A DNA stretch of 64,000 nt from Ecdyonurus torrentis (GCA_949318235.1 OX439129.1:37481027-37545026), one strand, 5' to 3'. Counted from the first letter of the stretch, positions 43,501 through 59,307 are shown. Numbers and translations are program-made. The notes: generated by a model from the sequence alone, not told the origin.

Positions 43501-45488
43501 CTTGATCGTGAAATAGAAATGATCGTGTCACAAGGGTTGCCTACAAATAAGGGGAAAGAAATCGACCAGACACGTTTTTTTTTTCTTTTCTATTCTCCCT
43601 ACTATATATACTCACCTGACTGACTCTTCTTTCCCCTCTAGTCTCATATTATAATGTATTTGAATGCAAAATCCCCTTGGAGATGTTTATATCATACCTC
43701 AGCGGCGTATCAACAAGGCGCTCAAAACCAAATACACTCCAAATTCCCTTGGAAAAAAAAATATAATAAGAAATCTTATATAAGTGGGATACTAAAGCGT
43801 AATTCTCTTGAAGCATAATTATGCACAAGGAATCAGGGCCTTTTTATTTTATTTAATTATTTATAGAGACAATACAGTTTTCATATATAAAAAAAAAAAA
43901 GAAAAGATTAGGTTTGAATATAAGATATACATTATATTATGATGATTTATCTTTAATAGTATTAAAAGATAACAAAAATGACTGTGATATAGTGTGAGAC
44001 AGTGATTGATATTTTTATTTACAAGATAACATTATGTTACTTTGCTCTGTTAGCCTTATCACAGCACATAGATTTACAATACATGTATGTGGGTACGTTA
44101 TAATGATACTAATTAAGTACTTTGCAAATCGGCAATTCAAAATCCTCTACTATCTGGAGTTATGATTTAGCTTCATACATGTTCTATACATTTAAATGAT
44201 TAATACCTATGCACATCAATTGCCGTTTGCACAGGGTTTCATGATCATATATTTAAACGATTTTTTTTTTTACCTAATTAGAAATATATAACGAGAGAGA
44301 AAAGACATGAAGTACAACAATTTATTCTCGTCTTTTTTTATTTTTTTTTTTCGTGCTTGTTAAAAGAATAATTTGATTGGTTTATTTTTTAAACTCATTT
44401 GAGTTTTTATAAACCTATGAAAAATTCTGATATAGGAAAAGTTACATGCCATTGAATATGAGAAATATAACGAGGTAAAATAATACTTAAACGAAAGTAT
44501 GCGAGTGAAAAACGATTCGGTTCATTGGTTTTAAATTAACTGTTAACAACACTCCACATTTTAGCTACTGAACCACTCAGTGACACTTATAGTCATTTAA
44601 TAGTGTACTTTACCTCTACTTATATATATGCAATGTGCATCAATACGAATGGTTTCTTTGTATTTAATTTATAGATCTGAAAAATATATTAGGCAAATTT
44701 GTTGCAATTATACCAACATCATTAATATGATTTTTAACTCAGGAAAAAAAAAAAAAAAAAAAAAAAAACTTAAAAATTTGTTGAATTGAATCTTTAAATG
44801 GTACAGTACGTCAGTAATGTAAAATAAATGAAATCAATATGAATTCTAGTGCTTGCAATACAAGGTTTCTCGTCTTCTACAAAGTATAACTTTTTTTATT
44901 ATTATTTATTGACCGCAAGATACCAATACACCCTCTAAAGTTTCAAGTTCAATTTAGATTTTTTTTTTTCTTCATGTATGTGTGTGTGTGTGTGTGTGTA
45001 ATATTGATTGCAAAGGATTGAACTTAATTTAATTAAAACGTTTCTTAACACCAACTTTTTTTTTACACTCAGTTATACAATTTAATCTCTTACTTTTTTT
45101 AACATTGTAGTTTACAGTTATAATTTTTTTTTTTTTTTTTGTATTATATCCGGAACGGAGGTTAACTTCATTTGAGATAAATTGGTTTGATATGAAGCCA
45201 AGAAAATAAACTCCTCCGCATCATGAACAGATATGATATACTATTTTTTTGTTTTGTTTGCAAGCGCATAAGATGTTGTTATCGTGCACGATAATACAAT
45301 GTGCAATTTTTTTATGCAGTCTTTCTACCTCTCGTGGGATATAGTTGATTATTTTTCTTGGATGTGTATTACTATCATTATTTTCAATAATTTTAATAAT
45401 AATGAAAGCTTTTCACTGAAACGTTGCAGCGTGTTTAGTTTATTGACTTTTGTATAATACGAAGAACAAATAAATTATTGATATTGGC

Positions 45489-45491
<3 letters not shown>

Positions 45492-45551
<60 letters not shown>
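45492..45551. repeat. (TC)n microsatellite, 60 bp
   Basis: Pure TC dinucleotide repeat, a polypurine-polypyrimidine tract. Confidence 0.97.
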
Positions 45552-45554
<3 letters not shown>

Positions 45555-46542
45555 TTTCACAAAACTTTGATTTTCTATGTATAGGAATTGGTGGTATTAT
45601 ATACATCATTGAATGATCATTCATGATAAATTTTAACAAACAGAGATATAACACGAATATTATACATATTTATTTTACAAATTGTATTTTAGACCTTGAA
45701 AATCATTTACATTATGGAAGAATTCATATCAAGAGTTTTCCTATATTATATACAATAAATATTTTGTTATATCGTTATATTAATTGGATTTTCGTGCTAA
45801 TGGTGAAACTAATGGAGCCAAAAAAAAAAAAAAAAAGTTATTCGCTACTGTTTTGTCTATAATTATAATTATCAATATTATATAATATAAAAAAAAAAAA
45901 ATAGAAACAAAATAACGCGCAATAACCTCGATCACTATTATACCTCCAAAAAACTTCATTATTTGGAGCTCTCATGACTATCGAAAAATGATATTTTGTT
46001 ATTCAAAAAAGAATAAAATTGTGTGTGTGTTATAAAGATTTTTCCCTCACAAACAAACTTTTTACATATATGTTTGTTTCTTGTCAAAACTTAATATATA
46101 AAGTTTTAACAAGCATAAAATAGAAAAATAAAATGTAATTTAAAAAGTAATTGCTATTTCCTCGTCATGTGTATAAGCTTCGTGTCTTATATGTGAGGAT
46201 TTAGAGCGAGACTCTTTTTTTAGACTCGTCCATTTTTAAAAACACTCAACAATTTCAAGTATACAAACTCATCTTGTTCTAAAAAGGACTTCATTTTTTT
46301 TTCACGCTAATAGAGAGAAGTAAAAAATGAATGATAAATTGCTTCAATGGTAAAAACTTTTAATCTTTTAAATAGATAATGACGAGGTAATATATCGCCC
46401 ACCGATTTAGCATATATGGTACGTGTCCTCTATATAATGTAGGATGAAGCACATTTTTAAGACAATTTTCTTTTACGTAAATAACCCACGCAAGATAAGA
46501 TATATTGTCGTGGAGAAAAACTTCTTCTTCTTCTTCTTCTTC

Positions 46543-46579
<37 letters not shown>

Positions 46580-46745
46580 GTATACTCTGCTTTGAGTTTT
46601 ATATTAATATTAAAAATATGCTTCAAGCTCTTGCAAACTTTGCTTGACATTTTTGTTTTTACAAAATTGAGAACGTACAACTTTTTTTTTCTTCAGGGGA
46701 GAAATTTGTTTGTACATCATAAAATACACATTACATCAGGGTAAC

Positions 46746-46784
<39 letters not shown>

Positions 46785-47048
46785 TTCAATTTTATTTTTT
46801 GTTATAGCTAAATTTTCTGCTGTGCTGTTGTTCCATAAGAATATGTTATGTACTGTCTATGTATATTTTTGTTCACTATCTTCTGTACATTTTCATTGAG
46901 ATATACCAATGATTGTTAGATCAATTATTAAATTACCATGCTCCAGTTATGACTAATTTCTCAGCTGTTGTATTATATTGTGAGTGGGAGTGATAGAGCT
47001 ATATATTACGTAACTTCAATATTTAATTTCTTATATATATATATATAC

Positions 47049-47082
<34 letters not shown>

Positions 47083-49473
47083 ATAAAGAATGTTCATACT
47101 GCAATAGTGTCGCAAAGTTGTTATTATTGTTTGATTGTGAAATATAAAATACAACAATTGAAATTTTATTACCTATATCATACTGAAGAAGTAATGTAGC
47201 AAAAAGCAACAGAGTTCGAATAATAATATCTGCCCTATTTTCTTGCTATTCACAATAAAGTGTGATTTTTTTTTCTTTTTGTAAAAGAAAAAAAAATGGT
47301 TCACGTTATACATTAAAAGATAAAAATAAACTTTATACTTCCACAAGTTATACTGCAAAAGCATGCAGAGAAATAATTGAAATAATTACATAATTAACAA
47401 CATTACCATATGTAAGTAAAGAAAAAAAGTATAGTGTGTAAATTTATTTTTACGCTTTGCAGACATACATTACAAAGCAGGTGTTATCCGTATGGTAATT
47501 ACATTTACTTTGTAATATTATCAAGTATGAGTAAGTTACATATATAAGTAGAAAATAAGATAATGTATATTATAGTTCTACACAATATGTCCATTATTCA
47601 GATTGAAAATTTGTTGTTGTTAAAAACACTTTTGATTTTTTTTATTATTATTTATTATTTTTATTGTATTCATATGAATGAATATTATTAATTGTAATTT
47701 AATTGTTAGAAAAATAATCTGCCTCTACGCATGCATACAAATATCACATATTTTATGCTATATTTTATGTTCTACATTAAAAAAAAAGTTTTTTTTTTAA
47801 ACTTTTTTTTTATATAAATATCAATAGAAATAATTTTTTTTGTAAATTTCTTAAACAATTCAATTAAAGAAAATAAAAATCGTCCTATATATTACCATGA
47901 TCCCGCTGTGATCGTCGAGTCATGAAATAGCGGTACGTTAAAAAGCATTGCACCCCCCTAGAGTTTCACACCTGCCAAAAAAACAAAACAATAAAGAAGC
48001 ACGCAAAGTTTTTGTAATCCACAGTGGATGGAGAACATACATATGCTATAGGAAATATATTTTATGTATGAAGTTAATATATAAAAATATATGATTATTG
48101 CTATATTATTGTCTTTAAAATATAATATTATAGTGCCCTGCATTATTTGGTATATAAAAACAAAATTATTGCTTTGCTCATAAATTTTCATGATATTGAT
48201 TTATGAAAAGTTCTATATTAAACCAAACTAGGTTAGTAACAAATTGACAGATTTATACAATATGATAACATGAAGTAATGTTTCATTGCAAAAGAAGCGG
48301 AGGTGTGATGTAAAATCAAAATGTAATACTTTTTTCCTGCAGTTCACCTGCCCCTATATTCTTTCTTTCATTACATGTCTCCGTTTTAAACGGAAAAAGT
48401 AAATAAGAAAGTAATAAAAAATATATATAAAGCACTTAATTATACTAAAATAACCGTGACTGTGGATTGCTGTGGGTCATGTAGTACACAATATTAAAGT
48501 ATATATAAAGAGCATTCACGAAAGTGCAGTTAAATGACCGGAAGCGAGGTATGTGGGTGTCTCCACCCCGTGACGGAACCAAAGCTAACTTTTTAACCTA
48601 ACTGAAGTTAATTCCTATGTATTGTGTATATAAAATTATAACTATAAGTATATAATTAAAAAAAAGTGTAAAAACTATTAAAAATTGTACAAAGTTATAA
48701 TATCTTATTTTGCTTTCATTTTTTTATTTATATTTTTATTTTGGCAAGTCATTATATTATGGCACATTTATGAAATGATTTTAATGATTTTGGAGTCCGG
48801 TTTTACATTTTAAAAATACAGTTTTCATAAATGTAAATGTAATATAAATGTAAATTTTTGTTAATGTATTGAAAATATTGCAGACATGGAAAATTGGTAA
48901 CCATAAATTTTATTGCTCCGTTATACGAACAGATAAAAGTGATCTATAATATTTTTTCGATAAATTATTTATTTGGTAAAAATATAAAATATTAATAAGT
49001 TCTATGAATAGCATTTAAAGCCACAAAAAATTCATAAAAAAAAAAGAATTTAACTTGTTTTCCAAACAGCAAGAAATAAATAATAATAAATAGCGTTTTT
49101 GTTAAATGTTTGAAATTAAGTAACATTGTAACATTACATTTCTTACGTGTTAATGCCATGTTTTCAAAAAGAAATATATTTTAATTACATCTCTGACTTT
49201 ACAAGTTTGTTTTTAAAATCATAATCTCCAGAGCTCTTTTTTGTTCGAGTTTTCTTTTCTTCTTTTCCTTAACGTTGAAATTCAGAATGGAGCAAATGAG
49301 TGTATATACCTCTCTCTTATACACATCGCAGCATAACAAATTTGTTTGAATAATTAATGTAATCAGAACGAGATGCCTTGAGGATATGCAAATGAATGTT
49401 TTGTGTAGTCATTGTTAGCTCTCTAAGCGTGGCGTTAATATTTTATAAATTCAAACTTTTTAAAAAGTTAAAA

Positions 49474-49508
<35 letters not shown>

Positions 49509-52500
49509 TAAAGAAAATTTTGAAGCAATGTTAACGGTTGCTAAATTTAATATAAAATATATTTTTTTCGATGTGCTTAGTGCTTACTATACTACTATAG
49601 TATAGTATTTAGTTATACAATTTTTTTTTCTAATAAGTCAAGTCAGCATAGTATTGACCACAATTGCGCCGTCATGTAATGAAAGTTTTATAACATTTGC
49701 CGTTTTTTATTATTTGCTTTCGCTCTACGTTCGTCTTTCATTTACTTTTTACATGCTTCCATGCTTTAAAAAAAATTAATTGTGTTAGATTCATTTATTA
49801 CTTTTACAAATACGTAACATGTTTAGTGTACAATAAATTGATTGAATTCCACAGCCTGGTAGTGGAATGTTTTCTTTATTGCTACTGTTTTTCGTGCTTG
49901 CACATAAAAATCGAACTGCTACTGTTTTAAAGTATATTATATAAAAAAAAAGGCATTTTAAATCGGAAGGGCTATTACAAATAAAAGATTTTAACAGAAA
50001 ATTAATACAACAAAATGAATTTCTTCCTTGACCATGAGCAAGCATAAACAATACAGAAGTATTATTATGCTTGCATGCATGAAAAACACATTGAAATTTG
50101 TAACTTATGAGATGAGCTTATTTCAATAATTATGTATACGGAATAAAATGAAGGAAATATCAATTTTATGAAATAAATCATCATTGAACCTATGCTAATT
50201 TTCTCTTATGTTAGGTTTTTTTTTTAAAATACTGCCAATATCGATTTGAAAATATAATAAAGTAGTTAGGAACATTATTATGTTTTTCAAATTATTATTA
50301 CTAGTATTATCATTATTTTTTGCATTGCATTAATCATGTATGTAAATATTATTTTTATATAATTGGCAATTAACCTTGACTCGATGGACTAATAAATCAA
50401 ACAAATTATAATATCATTAAATTAATGTTACTTTGGAGTTTTGAGTATATACTTTTAGAATTTAGAATCATATTCTACGCTTCAGCCTTTTGCCCTCTAG
50501 TATGTTTTAGGTTCATTTTATAATGCATACAAAATCAATAAAATGTAATTAAATTACTTAAAAATTAAAATAGTAGTTATATATTTTTTTACTTTGAAAT
50601 AAAAATTACAATGACTATTTTTCTCATAAATGACTGCGTTATTTTAAATATTTATAATATATATATTTTTATCATAATTGCTATATTACCTATTCAAATA
50701 ACCAAACTAGTATGTTTCAAGGTTTGCAAGGTTAAATAATATCTTATAATACATGCTATTGTTGTAACAACGGAAATTTTCATCAGGTTGAGCATAAGTT
50801 AGAAGAAATTTTACTTTTTTTTTTTTTTTTTACTAAGTCGTTGAATAGTGACGTCATTGGAGCATGACGTTTCCTTTCTTGGCTGCAAATTTTTCTGTTT
50901 CTTTTGAGCCATGCCATCTTTACTGAGTGCCGTGAATAATACACGATTATATAAAATACATGATGGGATATAGCATAGAAATGATACTATAAAATTTGTA
51001 TGAGAAAATTTATTACTCACATTTTTAGTATTGTTTTCAGTGTTAAATCTTATTCTTTCTTTGTTTGTGCTCATAAGAACGTATAACATTTTATAATTTA
51101 TTTTTTTGTTATGAAAAAAAAAATCATTTGCAGTATACTTTGTAATAGATTTAATATTTTTTATTACAATTTTTAATCTATCTGACTTCTAAATAAAAAA
51201 AAAATTTAAAAATAAACTTTTTTCTTTTTGCTCCAGTGATTATAAAGTTTTATATCTTTGCTTGCTCAATTCAACGGATGTGCAAAACTTCTCATGTTTT
51301 TATATATTATTTGTATTTTGAACATTACACTGAACCATAAATATGAATATGTCTACTGTATCATGATCAAGATAATATTAAAAAAATAATAATATAATTA
51401 ATTATACGTATGTTAAATAAATACCATGTGCATGATCTCTTAATAAAAATATTTTGAATAAATATGAGCACATGGAGCAATGACCAGTCATCATGAAGTT
51501 TTCATATAGTTTCTCTGGATGATCATAGTGAGTGCCGGCCTGAGTTATATTGACTATTAGACTTAATAATCCTAGCAGGTGTACTGTAACACAATATATC
51601 GTAAACGATGAAATAAGTGATTTCAATTTGTAACTTGTTAAAATTCTTTAAATGCAAGTAATGCGTGATATAAAAAGAACTTTCAAAATTGAGCCAAAAC
51701 AAAAGCAGCAAGAAGTTCAAAGTTCACTGGCGTGAAATACGATGTGACAAAAAGTAAAATTTATATATAACAAAACTTTCATAATTGCGTTTCTGCTTCT
51801 GTGGATTAAATGGACTCCCAATTAAGGTTCAATTATGTCCTATTGAACTTAAAATTGAAAGAAATTACAAAAACATTAAAAGAAAGATCTACAGCTTATA
51901 TACATTAGGAAACGTGATAAGCTCACCTTTTTTTATATATGTATAAAATCTTATTTGTAACAAAACTTAAAATATTATTTGTTATATAGATAATATTAAA
52001 ATTTTAATGAATATTTTAAGTCCTAATTATTTTTAAATTTTAGAATCAATTTACTTTTTCAAAGCATTCTCTTTAATTTTCTTAAAAATTAATTATTACG
52101 TGATGCGTGATGGTAATTAGTACATAACTGTTAAGTAATAATTTACATGTAAATTCAAGGTATATATTATATAGTAGCTTACGCAGTGTAGCTAACAAAA
52201 TCACTTACAATTTCGCAGAGTACAAATAACAAAAGATTTTAATAAATTAAGCAAAAATTACTTTCCTTAATTATTATCAGGCCTATAGTTCTGTAAATAT
52301 ATGGTGCTAATGATGTTAGCAATAAAGAAAGAAATTTAATTATACATAAAACTGTTTCTTACTGCGGCAAAAAACAGTACACAAAGTCAGAAACAAAATG
52401 ATATTATACTATGAAATATATTATAAGAAATAATTATTGCCATTGATTTTTAGCGGACCATATTTTTTAGTTTATTATTTTAACAAATTTTGACATTTCC

Positions 52501-53973
52501 AAGAACTTGTTTTTACACTATAAAGTAGTGGATAAATTTTTTAAAAATGTAACGCTACGAGTTTGGAATGTAAAATTATATAAGAGTGTATACACCAGCA
52601 ACCAGCACTAAATAAAAAATGAAATCACGTAATTGACCACCCACAAGGGAAGATCTGTCAAGAGTCGACTCAAATTTTAATCTATATTTACTTTGTATAT
52701 GTCATTCTAACAGAAAATTTTGTTAGAAAAAGGAAATCAATAAAGGTATTTTTAATAATATACAGAATATGATTATATAAAGTAAAACGTGTTTGATATT
52801 TTTGTCTTTTAATTAATTTGTTGATTCTTATCAATTATTTTATCACGAAAACATGAAAAAAATTTCCATTTTATTTAATATTGTTCAATCCACAGGTAAT
52901 ACGAAAGGAAATTTGTTCAATAGTATCCAAAAGTTTATTTAGGAGGCGTCTTTTAAAGGTTTAGTCCGGCGTCTACTATTTAATTATTATTATAGAAAAT
53001 AAAAGTTACATCCTAACTGAATTATTAATTGTTATTATTTCCAACGTTACGGATACTTTAATTTTAAATCTTTCATCAAAGTAATAAATTAACAACAATA
53101 TCTTCAAGCATTATTTCCGTTGTATGATGGATAAAAATAGCTATAATTAAAATTTAATATTCGTGTAATTTAAAGTTAATAACACACACACACTCTTAGC
53201 ACAAAAGCATAATCATGCTCTCATTAGGGGAGAAAAAAAGTGCTGAAAAATTGTCGAATGCTCCCTACTTTTACTTTGAAGTTAAATAATTTTTAGCAGA
53301 AAAATTCTACACTAACGAACCCTTGAGACATGAAAAGAATAAAGATTTTTTTTTTTTTTTAGTTTTGAGTCTCCACGTTAAATGTTCATTTTTCACATCA
53401 CAACAAGCTGGGGTCACAAGGTTACCATTGTGTAAACGTCACGCTTTTTATACAATATTTGCCCAACCTGGAAGAATTTTATAATTTTTTGAATGTTCCG
53501 TGTAAATTTCTAAAGGTAAACAACTTTTTCAGAAAGAAGAAAGAAAAAAACAAGTATAAAAATAAAATAAAAAAACACATTCGTCTAGCAAACCAACTTT
53601 ATAAGAATTCGTTTGAAGTGAGATCGAGTTTGTGAAATAATAATTTGAACATCTATTATGTCCAGTGTATGTAATATATGTATTATTAAAAAATTCTTAC
53701 AGTTCTTTTAATTACTTTAAAGAATTAGGAAATTATTTTACTTCGAGTAAGTATAGCCAAATCAAATATAAATCACGGAAAAGAAAAAGAGTGAATTGTG
53801 CAGTATGTATATGACATGCCAGATATTAAATCAAGTCAAATTATAAGATGTTCAATTGGAAGTCTGCTATTGGCATAACTATATATTTTAATTTTTCATA
53901 TATTATTTACCTCTTACCTGTAATGTGATCTATTCATGGCCAGCTCTATTTCATATAACCCGTGTTATCGATA

Positions 53974-53975
<2 letters not shown>

Positions 53976-54039
<64 letters not shown>
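53976..54039. repeat. (AT)n microsatellite, ~64 bp
   Basis: Uninterrupted AT repeat, able to extrude as a cruciform. Confidence 0.95.
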
Positions 54040-54043
<4 letters not shown>

Positions 54044-57000
54044 CTGATTGTGAGAGTTTTAGTTTTGGATGAAAACCATATATATCCAGAGAGGCCTTCG
54101 ATAATTTTTTAATTTTTTTTTATATATACAGTATATTTAGGCATATATATATTATTTGACAAAACAACATTTTCTGATGGTGACATGCTTGATATATTTT
54201 TGGTTTGAAAATATGTTAAATAATTGTATGGTCTTCAATACATACATAAAAAATAATGCAACTCTATATAATCTCTTTACCAATAATCTGGTTAATATTT
54301 ATAGTTTGATTTTATAACTAAATACATACATGCACATATAAAGTGAATATTTCTTCTTTGTTTACTTGCGCGGTGTATCAGAATTATATTGATTATTTAT
54401 ATTGTCTGTAAAACATTAATTTAGCTATTCTATAAGAAAACACTGACAATTTTCTTGCTGATGTGTTTTTCAAGTTCATCGCGCACACATTTTGTTGAAG
54501 ATAAGGACGAGAGGTGCAAGCAGAAAGAGAAAATAAATAAGGCACAAATTGTGACGCAGTATGGATCATAAATGCTCTGCACGTTTTAACTTAATATTTC
54601 TTATTATTATTATTATACTGGACCTGGACGTGCTATAAAATATTATACGTATTTTGGTGACCACAAAAACTTTTCATCCACATTAAGGTCTATTTTTATA
54701 TTTAAATATACCAATTGTTTATATTATATTAAAACGTACATATTTTGCATAATATGAAAGTTTATTTGCAATACGAAAAGAGAAGAACGAGCGGCTCCCT
54801 TATTGGGAAGCAAATAGGATTAAATTATACCAAGAGGGTGAAAGCTCACAAAACATGTTTTTGTATATCAGATTACATTATATATTATAAGAGGATTGCT
54901 ATGATAATAATTTACAGACATGATATAGTAAACATTTATGGTATTATGTGGTGGCCTTTTCCAGTTATAATTTTAATATCATTTATTACTTGGGTTGTTT
55001 TTATTTTTTTCTTTGCACGTAGTGGCAGCAAGTCAATTATGTTATATAGATTACTATGTGAAATTATGAATAAATAAATAAATATAACATTCTACTTTTG
55101 AACAATTTACCACAAAACAGTGAAACGTTACGTTGTTATTACATTACATACTAAAACGAAAGATGACATCACACAGTATTTATATAATGTAAGAGAGAGG
55201 AGGAAAAAATTACGTTTGGTAAGCAAGCAGCAAGCTTATACTAATACAAAAAATAAAAAATGGAAAAAAAAAGTAAAATAAATGAACCAGAAAATAAACG
55301 TTATATATTACCAAAATAATGTGACATAGAAACACGTATGTTTTTTTTTTCTCTCTCTCTCTCCTATTTTTCCTTTTTTACTTTTATTAAGTGTACGTAT
55401 ATTGTACATACAAAAGTTACTTACTTTATACGGTCCGTGAAAACAGGGAGGGAAAAATAATACCATAAAAAATATAATACACCTACATAATTAGATTTTC
55501 TATTAAATTTACTATAATATACTATAATCTTTAGTATAATAAGATAATTTTCATTAGAAAATGTAAAGTATAACCACGCTTATATTATATTTTTTATTGT
55601 TATTATATTATTAATAATGATACAATCCAAGTCAACAAGACTTTATTGAAGTGTTGCTGTTACATAGATTCCTAAAACTCAATTCTCCATGCCTATATTT
55701 TAAAAAATTAATAATTAGAATTTCATTAAATTTGAATCTCATTAAAGAAAGCATTGATGTGAAAAATTGAATGAGCGTTTCTTTTGTCATCGCACGAAAT
55801 GTCGTTCAACACTCATCGTTACAGTGCGGAATATTATATCATAGAATGCCGATCGCTATTATATCTTTTGAAATACCTAAATCAGTGTAACGCAGTTTCA
55901 ATTTACGAACTTTATTATACATGATATGAAATTTATTTTAGTGGAAAATAAGAAAATCGATTTAAACTTACATACCCTCATTTTATGTAACACTTGACCT
56001 GATAAAAATAAGTTTAGTGTGATGAAGGGTGCTTATAAAAGTGGGTATATTTACACGGACTATGTAAGCTCAGGTCTTATGCAATTAAAAATAAATCCTA
56101 GTTTACACTTTATACAGACGTGGATCGGCGAGAATTATGTTGCAAAATAATTTGCACGTTGTATATTTTGTGCTTTAGGTGGGAAATATTTAGTTTTTTT
56201 TTTTTTTTTTTTTTTTTTTGCAGTAGTATTTTGTCTCAAAACTGCCAAAGAAAAAATAAATCATTATACTTTTATAATTGTTATACCTTATTAAAAAAAA
56301 ACATTTCTAGTCATTTTAACTTTTTCATTTTTATTTTTTAATTATTAAAATAAGGTCATTATAAAAATAATAATATCATAGATATATGCAGTCTGTTCAT
56401 ATTTTCTTATCTAAAGATTGTAATAAAATAAGAACAATGAAAGTTTGTTATGTAAGTGCTCATCTGCCAATTCGTATTTAAAAGAAATGAAATAATAATA
56501 GAGTGCTCTAAATAAAAATTTCTGCATACAATACTTAATGTTCTATAGCTATTCCAAACTAATGAGCATGAAATTTTTTTTAAAGAGCAATTGTAATTAA
56601 AATCTCTGTACAATACAAAATAAAATATATTCTTAAAGAGATATATATTATATAGAAAGCAAGAGAGAGATGGTTATTTATAGTAGAGGAAATTTTCCTT
56701 GCTTTTTCATTGACAAAATAATTAAAATAAAAAAGTATATGTAGAACATTTATTTTTTGTTATCGTTTTTATCAATTTTGCTCAAATTACTTTTAAACAT
56801 ATTTCGAATATTGTTTTGTTTCCCTCTGACCAAAGCTGATTTAATTTATTAAAGTCAAAATTTAATTCGAGTACCAAGAAATTATATTATTTAGTTCTCC
56901 AGTTCAACAAAGAGCGCTTTAGTACACAAGTACGATGAAAATCAGTCCTGGAGGTGGCGTTCAAAGGCTGAAACTTAAAATAGTGGGAAATTTAAATACT

Positions 57001-57072
57001 TTTAAAATTAATTATGATATTCAATCTAAAAGGGACATTGTGTGATGATAATAAAATGTGCATTTAAGAGTT

Positions 57073-57103
<31 letters not shown>

Positions 57104-57705
57104 CGTTTAAAACACTCTTAACAGATACAATAAGTTTATTTATATTTTATGAAAAGCATTGCAGTTTCACATACAGCTATAGTTATATAGTAGTATAGCA
57201 TTAATTATAATTAGGGAAAATAGACCATTTCAGTTGGATTTGATAAATTAAAAGGAAAGATTAGAGAAAAACTGCAACGGCTTCAGAATTTTGGGGGGGG
57301 GGGGAATCTTTCTGGTACAGAAATTACAAAGAACACTTTGGATATAGCTTTTGACACAAGATAAATACGAAGCAAATGTGTGTGAGCCTTTGTTGGTGCG
57401 CTTATGTGAAGGCACGTCATAAAAGCATACATTTCTCTTGGATTCGTAAGTCAAAATCTATCCAATGTATTCTTTCTTATCACTATATGCTAGCAAGATT
57501 TTTCACTGAACTATATGATATAGCATGGTCTGATGTATGTATTATGCATCTAATAATAAATTTTAGTATGTAAATAAACGCTCACAATTACCAAATTTGG
57601 TTAAGGTGCTACCAAAATTAAGAGTTATCAACCTAAAATGCTAAAAATTGGTCAAGATGCTTACAGTTGCGTTCCGAATGAACACAATTTTTTCAGAGCG
57701 ATTCT

Positions 57706-57724
57706 GGGGGGGGGGGGGGGGGGG
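57706..57724. repeat. Poly-G run of 19
   Basis: Nineteen consecutive G in a very AT-rich context. A second run of 12 G lies at 57293-57304 on the same strand. Such runs can form G-quadruplexes, but they are also frequent sequencing or assembly weak points. Confidence 0.9.
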
Positions 57725-58085
57725 TTGAGTGGCACCTTTTTGAATCAAAAATAATTTTGCTCATCTAGTATACATATGTTGACAATTCCATTACAGCTTA
57801 AGTACTAGACAAAAGTAATTTTGTTATTCCATTTAGGAGACTGGAAACAACAATATTTTGAATTTTGTCTTTTGCTGTTTTCTTCTATCCTCCCCCATCC
57901 TTATTCTTATTGTATGCCAATTAAAATTATTAAATATATTCTAATTTCAGTCATTCAAAATAATATAATATAATAAATAAATAAATAATCGTCTTTATTA
58001 AAAAAAAATGCATAGAAAAAAAAATGCAAATTTTTGAAAGGGCGAGGTTTAAGCCTTATAGGCTTAAATATATATATATATATAT

Positions 58086-58301
58086 ATATCAATGCCTCTG
58101 CGTCAAAAGCGAGCATCTGCACTTTCCAGATTTCCGACATAGCTCCACAATGATAATCTACACTTTCCGAGCAGTGCGGTAACTCGACTACCGGCCATAA
58201 GCTTAACATTGCAGATGCTCGGCGGCGGAAAGTGTAGATAGTCGTTTTGCCGGAAATCTGGAAAGTGTAGATGCTCGCTTTTGACGCGGAAGCATCGATA
58301 T
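58086..58301. repeat. Fold-back element (~216 bp) inside a (TA)n tract
   Basis: Outer arms share GCGTCAAAAGCGAGCATCT in inverse orientation. An inner motif ATCTACACTTTCC recurs several times on both strands. TA repeats flank both sides, suggesting insertion into a TA microsatellite and hiding any target-site duplication. The 129-aa minus-strand ORF across it is an artefact. Confidence 0.75.
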
Positions 58302-59099
58302 TATATATATATACACTACCACAAACACTGTAAAAAAAATGCAATTATAAAATGAACAAGGTCAGTTTCTTGATAAAAAAATAAATAACATAGGTTTATT
58401 TTATTTTAAGACATTTTTATTTTATTAGCTCCACAATGGTAAGATACTATATTACAAATAATTATTGACATTTACAAAGTTATATAAAGCATATATTTCT
58501 TTAAAAACATACAATCTTATTTAAGAATTAGATTAGAATGAGTAATTAAGTAAACTTGAATCTAAAATTATTCTGAATTATCTGGAGGGCTATAATTATG
58601 AATATAATATTTATTAAAATTGTGTCTACCCAAATCTTTGGTATGCATAACAGCAACGCTCTCCAACTTTCAGACAGATTTCTTATAGTAATACAAAAGT
58701 CGATGTACAATATAGAAAGATAATTATGCTTTTAAGATCCAAGTTTATTATTATTATTATTTTATTTATATATTTTTTCATAAGGAAAAATGGAAAATTT
58801 GGCATATTTTATAAAATTATGATTATAATGCATTAGTTTATTTGAGGGCAATTGTGAACAAATATAAAAAACTACTTCCAGGAAAAGAACTGACATACAC
58901 ACAGATGGTATCACTAGGTTAAGTAAATATATAATATCACCAATGGTTTTATTTTAAAATAAAATATTATTAATTTCACAATTTATGTTTTACCTTCCCA
59001 TGAAATTTGCATGTCAGTTAATATATGTATATATTTTTTTCACATTGTAACATAAAATGACTAACGACAAAAAATTTCATATTATTTTTAAATTGAATA

Positions 59100-59307
59100 C
59101 ATATTGAGGGCTATCGGTATTTCTGCAATCTCCGCAGGTGCAATTTTGGCACATGTGCAATCTTCGCCACGCCTACTAATGGCACATCTGTACAGGCTAA
59201 GCATATAAAGATGTTTCAAAAGAGGGGAGCGCGGAGAATGTAGATGTGCCAAAATTGCACCTGCAGAGATTGCAGTAGTACCAAAATGTCACGTAGCCCT
59301 CAATATG
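59100..59307. mobile_element. MITE-like inverted repeat (208 bp)
   Basis: Ends CATATTGAGGGCTA and TAGCCCTCAATATG form 14-bp perfect terminal inverted repeats. Pairing continues inward through TGCAATCTC and CAGGTGCAATTTTGGCACA. No coding capacity, and no flanking duplication is seen. Confidence 0.75.

Noticed and set aside
54745..55077. 110-aa plus-strand ORF with a hydrophobic segment
   Set aside because: Longest open frame in the desert, but with AT-driven composition (Ile, Tyr, Lys, Phe), no family resemblance and no start context. Transcript or conservation data would be needed.
57955..58344. 129-aa minus-strand ORF
   Set aside because: Spans a fold-back element and (TA)n repeats; its repeated IYTF/ASA segments mirror the inverted repeats.
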